A DNA stretch of 64,000 nt from Tetrapyrgos nigripes. Lineage: Eukaryota; Basidiomycota; Agaricomycetes; Agaricales; Campanellaceae. The position numbers and the translations under genes were made by a program. Of the stretch, positions 58,481-64,000 are shown piece by piece; the stretch's first letter is position 1; the number at the start of each line of letters is the position of its first letter. The stretch is taken from positions 62,001 to 126,000 of the forward strand of contig JAACJM010000121.1 of NCBI GenBank assembly GCA_013368315.1. Direction: 5' to 3'. Under the pieces are notes generated by a model. The model was not told the DNA's origin and made no database searches. It saw only the letters and a list, made by a program, of their open reading frames with translations.

Positions 58481-58864
58481 TAGTGTTGCACGTGGCTCGA
58501 CTCGACTCCGGCTAAGCTGAGAGCCAAGCCGATGTTTAGCCAAGCTGAGTCGAACAAAAATGAGCCGGCTCTGTGTACCTCGGCTCTGGCTGGCTTTGTA
58601 GCCTAAAATAGAGAGCCCCATACAAAGACCCTGAAACGATGAATACAGGAAACGACCCAAGGTCTAGAGCCGTTTAATAGACCTGTATACAAAATCATGT
58701 AGCCGCTGTATGATCTGTATTCAAATAAATAACTGGCGGCTCGATTCAGCTCAAGCCGGAGTCAACGAGTTGTTTATGGCTCGAAAGCCAAGCCACGGTT
58801 ATGACTTCATCAAGCCGTTCATAGCCGAGCCGGAGTGAGCCGGAGTCGAGCCGGTGCAACACTA
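58481..58864. mobile_element. hAT-type MITE (384 bp)
   Basis: Ends TAGTGTTGCAC and GTGCAACACTA, followed inward by GGCTCGACTC / CGGAGTCGAGCC. Flanked by GGTGAAGC at 58473-58480 and 58865-58872. Many GAGCCGG/GGCTCG words inside. No ORF. Confidence 0.9.
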
Positions 58865-60655
58865 GGTGAAGCTAGTAGCACTGGACATAGGTAATCTATG
58901 GACATGGCTGCATTGATATCCATACTCACACTGACCGCCAGTGTACATAATCCAAGGTAAAACTAAGTAAGTATGGTTGCCCTTGCACACATGATGCATT
59001 GATCCACTCTCTGACTCTGACAAACATTTAAGCAGCTATATACCTACTACTGGACGCCTAGTATCCATTTGTTAGGGCGGTCAACGTCAAGAGAAAAGCC
59101 TGTCCTCAACGCTGCTCGGGAAAATCCGAGGTCACTTCCCACGCTCTCCATCAGACCCGCCCTCTCTTTGCCTCAACTCGGCTTCCCTGAACAGGCCAAT
59201 ATGTGCCTCGGAGATTGACGGAATATGCTTTGAGTATGCACGGGTATATGTAGAATATTTATTTCAGTGGGATCATCGGTATTCAGCAGGGTATTGGTGG
59301 ATTAATCAAAAAGACTCAGAATTTGGCCATTTCCCGGCATTCGTACTTGAATAGAGCACTTATCCAAAGGTTTAAAATGTCAAATAAATGGCCAAAAGGT
59401 AGCTAATACACTATATAATGTTCAAATATGCCATCCCGCTAATTCACTGTCATTTGGGTATGTCACACTCTTAGAACACTTTGGTATCATGAAGTACATA
59501 GGAAAGCTAACACGAAACAGTAACATTCCAGGTTCGAGCACTAAATCATTTCAAAAATGCACAGAATTACATATAATGGAACCTAGAGCATATTGGAACT
59601 CTTCAGCGCAGAAATTAGGATATAGATATTGATAGTCATGGGCTCGCCGTTGTCACAAAGGTACAGTGGCGGACAGACACTATATCAGCAATGAACGGTG
59701 GCGCGCTGACCGCCATTGGGTAAAGTGGATTCAAACAGATGTATACACTGTTTAGAATGGATATTCATACTACGATACATCTCTTTAAAGCCGGAATGCC
59801 GCATTACACTTACCACTGTATTTAAAAAATATGTACTGCTTTTCGGTTCTACGTCCATAAAATAATAACCTAAGTGAAAGATACACTACATACTAACATT
59901 CCCCGTAGATATCTAATGGTTTTGTGCACAACATCGTGTTGCATTGACAAAGGCGCAATGCGACGAGCAATCCCGACGCACGCGCCGTTACCGCCGTATT
60001 CCCTATATGGCTAATTCGCTTGTGTAAGACGTCCAGATATGTACATCCGGACGTTGCCGAGTTCTGCCTTGTTCCTCGACGGCAACGACTCCGAGGATAA
60101 AGAAGAGGACGTGTTGGATGGGTCGCTTGCTGGTTGCAACGCTGACACCGACAACAGCATTAATTGGCTCCCGTATAGTCTTGTTCTGAATTTATTATAT
60201 TTTAGCTATTTAGTACTTACATAGTATGGTAGGGCGGGACAGTGACGAGAGGGCGGGACGACGCGCTGGCTGCGATGTGTCGTCAGTGCGATGTATAGGA
60301 AATGGCGGGAAAGCGCCCAGCCTCGCTCCCACATGTACCAGTCTCTACCACTTACCTGTACTGGTACCTCCCTATACCCAGCGTTACCCAACTCCCTGCT
60401 CCCTCTAAGGCCCCAACTTTAACGGACTTGGGGAAGGTAAGAGATATCGTCTTGTATACAAGCGGATCAACGATCGCTTACCGGCTTGTATACACCCGGG
60501 TATTTGGTAATATGAGGTGAGGGTCCGAAATGAGTCAAAGTCATTGGCCTGGGATTATGTACATGCCTGGAGTTGCTCGGTGATGGTGATTCGAGGCGGT
60601 GGTCTTCTTTTTTTCGTCGCACTGACTATACCCTGTTAAACTGAAAAACTAGCAT

Positions 60656-60726
60656 AGCAGCATGGCGCAGTGATAGCGCGCGGGGCCCATAACCCCGAGG
60701 TCACTTGATCGAAACAAGTTGCTGCT
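60656..60726 (+). tRNA. Initiator tRNA-Met (CAT)
   Basis: Folds as a cloverleaf: acceptor AGCAGCA (656-662) with TGCTGCT (720-726), anticodon stem CGGGG/CCCCG with loop CCCATAA giving anticodon CAT, T stem ACTTG/CAAGT with loop ATCGAAA. The A1:U72-type end pair, the A-starting T loop and C at position 33 are initiator features. Internal B box GATCGAAAC at 60707-60715. No intron. Two damaged relatives are at 13287 and 45994. Confidence 0.85.
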
Positions 60727-60751
60727 ACTTATCCAAAGTTTCTCTGCACAC

Positions 60752-60759
60752 TTTTTTTT
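60752..60759 (+). terminator. Pol III terminator of the initiator tRNA
   Basis: Run of eight T 26 bp past the tRNA 3' end. Confidence 0.6.
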
Positions 60760-62177
60760 CCCTTTTGCTCCTTTATTTCTCTCTGCCCTTCTTTCTTTCT
60801 CCACATATGTCGTGAACACCAGTAGTTTCAAAGGCCCGGCTTTTCCGGCTTGTTGGGTTGTACGTAGACAAGCTCATGTAATGCTTTTGTGTAACGACCT
60901 CGACACGGATGAATAGTCTCAAATTAAAGTACATAGTCTCGAAAATCAGACTGAGACTGATGATGTCTACCGTGACCATGTATATACGCGCGCTGAGTAC
61001 TGAGTTAAGATGATCTGGCTGCACACAGATACATAGATAGACAAATAGATAGAAATACACGGTACGCGTGGTCCTTCACGAACATGCCGAATTACAGTGT
61101 AAGGCGGGGCGAGTGATCCTGAGGTTGAGGTAGCGAATGAGGTTACAGAGGACGATAGTACGAAGGGCTTGGCTAGGATCGTAATTCTGAAATTGACAAA
61201 GGAAAATTTTAAGCTGCGATGAAAACCAAACGCAAAATTTTTCATTCACTCTATTGTTACCCATATGCATCAGGTCCTCATTGCCATTTACCTATCTCTT
61301 TGTTCATAAACCATCACGACGTCGAGAACGTTCCTCCTGAGTAATCAGTCTTTCATGTACGCACGTCAAAAGCCTCTGGTCTTGTGCTCTACTTGTCGTC
61401 TACCGTATCTCTGCTTAAAAGAAAGGTATCGATCCAGGGCGAACGTTACATACATGTCAATGCAGGCAATTGCAAGGTCATGATTAAATTTTAAATCGTT
61501 CAGTCAACTTCTCCCCGAGTCAAAGATTTTCGTGCCCGAGGTCCCCGAGCGATAAATAAACTATGTAGGAACACTCAGTGCGGCGGGTGGCGCGAAAAGA
61601 CCTCACTGCATTAATTACTTATGAGCCTTGGGGTACAGCCTCGACAATTTTTGTACCAGTACCGTAACCGTACTGCTACCGTTGTTTTCGGCGTTCAAGG
61701 CTAAGCCGGCTTTAAAACTTGTATCTGTGCTCTGTTTCATTATGTAGCCTCTGCACGTCCAAGGCTCAAGCAATTGCAATCATATAGGCTATCTGCGAAC
61801 GACATCGCAGACTCGCACATACTTGGCACATACATACTTGGTGAACGCCCATCATTGCCATTCCATTAATTCGCCGATGTCCCTGCCAGACGATCCGCGG
61901 GTGTACGTATACAGAAGGCTATGCGAAAATCGCTCAGCAATGAAAGTTGCCATTTCTGGCACAATCTCCCTATGTCGCACAGCCATCCAATGCCATGTGC
62001 AGTGAATAAGGGAAAGTCAACCAATCACTCGCGGGGGTCTCGGGTTCAGCGCCCTGAACCCTAAGGCCTAAGCCTTTGTATTGAATTTTCAAAGTGAGTA
62101 TACTTCATTCTTTCTTATCGTTTCACTACCTCAATCCGAATCGTGCGCCACGCATTCAGTTGCACAAAGCTTGGGAC
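60760..62177. other. Upstream region of the cupredoxin gene, duplicated at 13365-14400
   Basis: Non-coding. Shared with copy C and, in its first 550 bp, with 46165-46340. Contains GATA/TAGA microsatellite pieces near 61025. Confidence 0.55.
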
Positions 62178-62183
62178 TATAAA
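62178..62183 (+). promoter_or_regulatory. TATA box of the cupredoxin gene
   Basis: TATAAA 119 bp upstream of the ATG, preserved in the duplicated promoter at 14363-14368. Confidence 0.55.
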
Positions 62184-62296
62184 GGAGTACTACTCCGACT
62201 CGTTGAATTCTTCACCTTCTTTCTTCCCTTCCCTCCCCTCCCTTCCAGTGTCAGATTACAAACCTTAAATTCTTCTAATCAACTTGAACCGGTACC

Positions 62297-63645
62297 ATGC
62301 TCTCCAGCACGACTCGGACTCTCATCCTCGCTGCCAGTGCTCTGTCTCTTGCGACAGCTGCCTTCGCCACCAACTATGACGTCGCTGTTGGTCCCAATGG
62401 CAATTTGGTATTCTATCCCGAATATGTGATTGCCCAGCCTGGTGATACTGTGAACTTTGTTTTGTAAGTACAAGTTCTCTCTCTTGATAAACTGAGCGCT
62501 CACAATTTTTTTTTCTCTTCAGCCATCCCAAGAACCACACAGTGACTCAATCGAGTTTTGACTCTCCTTGTTCACCTGCTGATGGAGGTATTAATTCTGG
62601 GTTGTAAGTTGATCAAAATCATCACCGATTCTTCTCTTCTTCCTCGTATTAACATTGTCATTTAGCATGCCAGTCGCCCCAGGCTCCGAAGGCGGTCCCC
62701 TCCCAAATTGGTCCGTCACTGTCAACGACACCAACCCCGTCTGGATCTACTGTCAACAGACTATGCCTAAACCTCACTGCGGCCAAGGAATGGTCTTTGC
62801 GATTAACCCTCCTCCGGCTGATTCAGACAAATCTTTCGAAGCGTTCAAAGATAAAGCTGTTGGTACGAGTGGGGAATCGACTGTTGAAGCTGTTACGAGT
62901 ACTCCGCCTCCGCAGACTTGGGCTGAAGCGACGGCCACCGTGAGTAGTTCAGGTTCGGTTTGGGTGAGTACGTATACGAGTTATGAGGGGACACCTGGTG
63001 AGTAACGATTTTGTCAATAAATATACGGATCGCCTTGAGTACTGACTCCTTTACATAGAACCGACCTACGCTCCTCAACCAGTCACTCACACAATCATCG
63101 TCGGCGATTCAGGCCAGTTGATGTACAACCCCATGAACATCTCCGCCTCCCTGGGTGACACCGTCATCTTCGAATTCCACCAAAAAAACCACACCGTCAC
63201 CCAATCCAACTTCAACACCCCCTGTACTCCCAAGGACGGTGGATTCACCTCTGGATTCCGTCCTGTTGCTCCAGACGTCACTTCGAATTTCCCCACTTTC
63301 CAAATTACTATCAACGATACCGCACCCATCTGGGGTTATTGCCAACAAACTCAACCTGCGTCTCATTGTGGTGCTGGAATGGTGTTTTCGATTAATGCGG
63401 TGGAGACTGGGGTGAATAATTTTGCGGCGTTTCAGGCGCTGGCTATTGAGCAGGCTGGACCGGGAAGTTCGGGGGCTACTGGGGGTAATTCCTCGAGCTC
63501 TGGAAATGGGAATGGAGGTTCGGGATCTGGGAATGGAGACAGTAGCAGCGGTGGTAACGGTGGTAACAACGGAGCGGTCTCGATATCGATGAACAAGGGG
63601 TCTCTAGTTCTTGGATTTGTTGGGGTTATTATGGCGATGGTTTGA
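62297..63645 (+). CDS. Secreted two-domain cupredoxin, probably cell-surface anchored
   Basis: Exons 62297-62463, 62523-62603, 62666-62997 and 63059-63645; 388 residues in phase, stop at 63643-63645. Signal peptide about 1-24 (LILAASALSLATAAFA). Domain 1, about 26-130: His ligands in FHPKNHTVTQ (H57/H61), then C112, H120 and M125 in YCQQTMPKPHCGQGMVF. Domain 2, about 200-310: FHQKNHTVTQ, C288, H297 and M301 in YCQQTQPASHCGAGMVF. Both keep the H-C-H-M set of type 1 copper sites. A Gly/Ser/Asn-rich stalk precedes a hydrophobic end (GSLVLGFVGVIMAMV), typical of GPI-anchor signals. The protein likely sits at the wall or plasma membrane; a redox partner is not known. Splice sites are canonical. 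A promoter copy at 14 kb lacks this coding region. Confidence 0.9.
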
Positions 63646-64000
63646 GCGATCAGCTACTTATTGATTTGAATGTCTCTTTTTAGGTAGGAAATGGACCTGT
63701 TTATTGCTATATGTAATTAGGCTACCATATGTCGTTTGCTAATTACTCGACTCGAGGAACCTCTCTCCAGCCTAAATCTTCATAGCTGGCGAAAACGATC
63801 TGAATGCTACGGCAGTAAGGCCAGTGATGGCATTTAACAGACAGATAGCCCGCCTATGATTTTATATAGGTCTTCTGTTCCAGCTAGTCCAGACCCTGAA
63901 TGAAGTAATAGGTCAATGAGAGTTACGAGTATTTTATTCCCCGTTCCCCTCGCAGTATCCGTCCACCGTGTTTGAGTCGACGAACAACTACTACTCACAT
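63646..64000. other. 3' flank of the cupredoxin gene
   Basis: Likely 3' UTR and intergenic sequence. No second gene seen before the window ends. Confidence 0.5.

Larger units (their letters stand above)
57496..60519. mobile_element. 3.0-kb element with long TIRs and 8-bp target duplication
   Basis: Inverted ends begin CACCTCATATTACC and match almost perfectly for about 110 bp (57496-57605 against 60410-60519), with weaker similarity to about 170 bp. Flanking AGGGTCCG at 57488-57495 and 60520-60527. The D-type block resumes immediately after the right duplication, which supports the borders. Long TIRs with 8-9 bp duplications suggest a Mutator-like or foldback element. No transposase seen, so non-autonomous. 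It holds two hAT-like inserts; 58873-60400 otherwise shows no gene. Confidence 0.85.

Noticed and set aside
60039..60224. 61-codon ORF inside the 3.0-kb element as a possible transposase piece
   Set aside because: No transposase motif, short and unspliced; the element looks non-autonomous.
1..64000. CRISPR arrays, bacterial operons or ribosomal RNA genes
   Set aside because: None seen. The sequence is eukaryotic with introns throughout, and the 120-bp repeats are TPR-coding.

Overview
The window is nuclear DNA of a filamentous basidiomycete, most likely an agaricomycete. The signs are many short introns (about 45-100 bp, GT...AG) in every real gene, a Plavaka-type transposase, an agaricomycete-style Ty3/Gypsy element, NB-ARC/TPR immune-type receptors, a P-loop GTPase of a family I associate with agaricomycetes, and a two-domain secreted cupredoxin. 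I cannot name the species. Gene density is low; most of the window is duplicated blocks and transposons nested in transposons.

Layout. (1) 1-6.6 kb and 15.0-21.5 kb are two copies (A, B) of one segmental duplication. Each carries an NB-ARC/TPR receptor gene on the minus strand, a decayed unknown gene, a Ty3/Gypsy chromodomain tail and a Lys/Ser-rich coding remnant. (2) 8.2-13.5 kb and 40.2-46.3 kb are a second duplication (C, D). D has an intact 1189-residue Ser/Thr-rich, probably nuclear protein; C is a pseudogene without start codon or promoter. (3) An initiator-tRNA(Met) block exists three times: a stub at 13.3 kb, a copy split by 70 bp at 46.0 kb and a complete gene at 60.7 kb. The complete copy lies upstream of the cupredoxin gene at 62.3-63.6 kb, whose promoter is also duplicated at about 13.4-14.5 kb. 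(4) 21.9-40.0 kb is a dead Ty3/Gypsy element bounded by inverted rather than direct arms. A roughly 10-kb Plavaka element carrying three genes (DUF6698-like protein, coiled-coil protein, transposase) sits in its gag. (5) 46.6-48.2 kb is an intact GTPase gene. (6) 50.3-57.2 kb is a pogo-type element carrying a transposase and a coiled-coil gene, with a second pogo-type element inserted in the transposase; both have TA target duplications and matching terminal inverted repeats. (7) 57.5-60.5 kb is a 3.0-kb element with long inverted repeats and an 8-bp target duplication, holding two small hAT-type elements with their own 8-bp duplications.

The genes that look functional are the receptor at 14957-17801 (and probably its partner running off the left edge), the Ser-rich protein gene, the GTPase gene, the cupredoxin gene, the initiator tRNA and two or three transposon passenger genes. 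Both receptors begin with a Gly/Asn-rich segment and the GTPase ends with an Asn/Gln-rich segment plus a short tandem repeat. A shared self-assembly signalling role is my inference. All exon coordinates were read by eye from splice consensus and frame continuity; every multi-exon model listed with exon coordinates keeps phase across all junctions.
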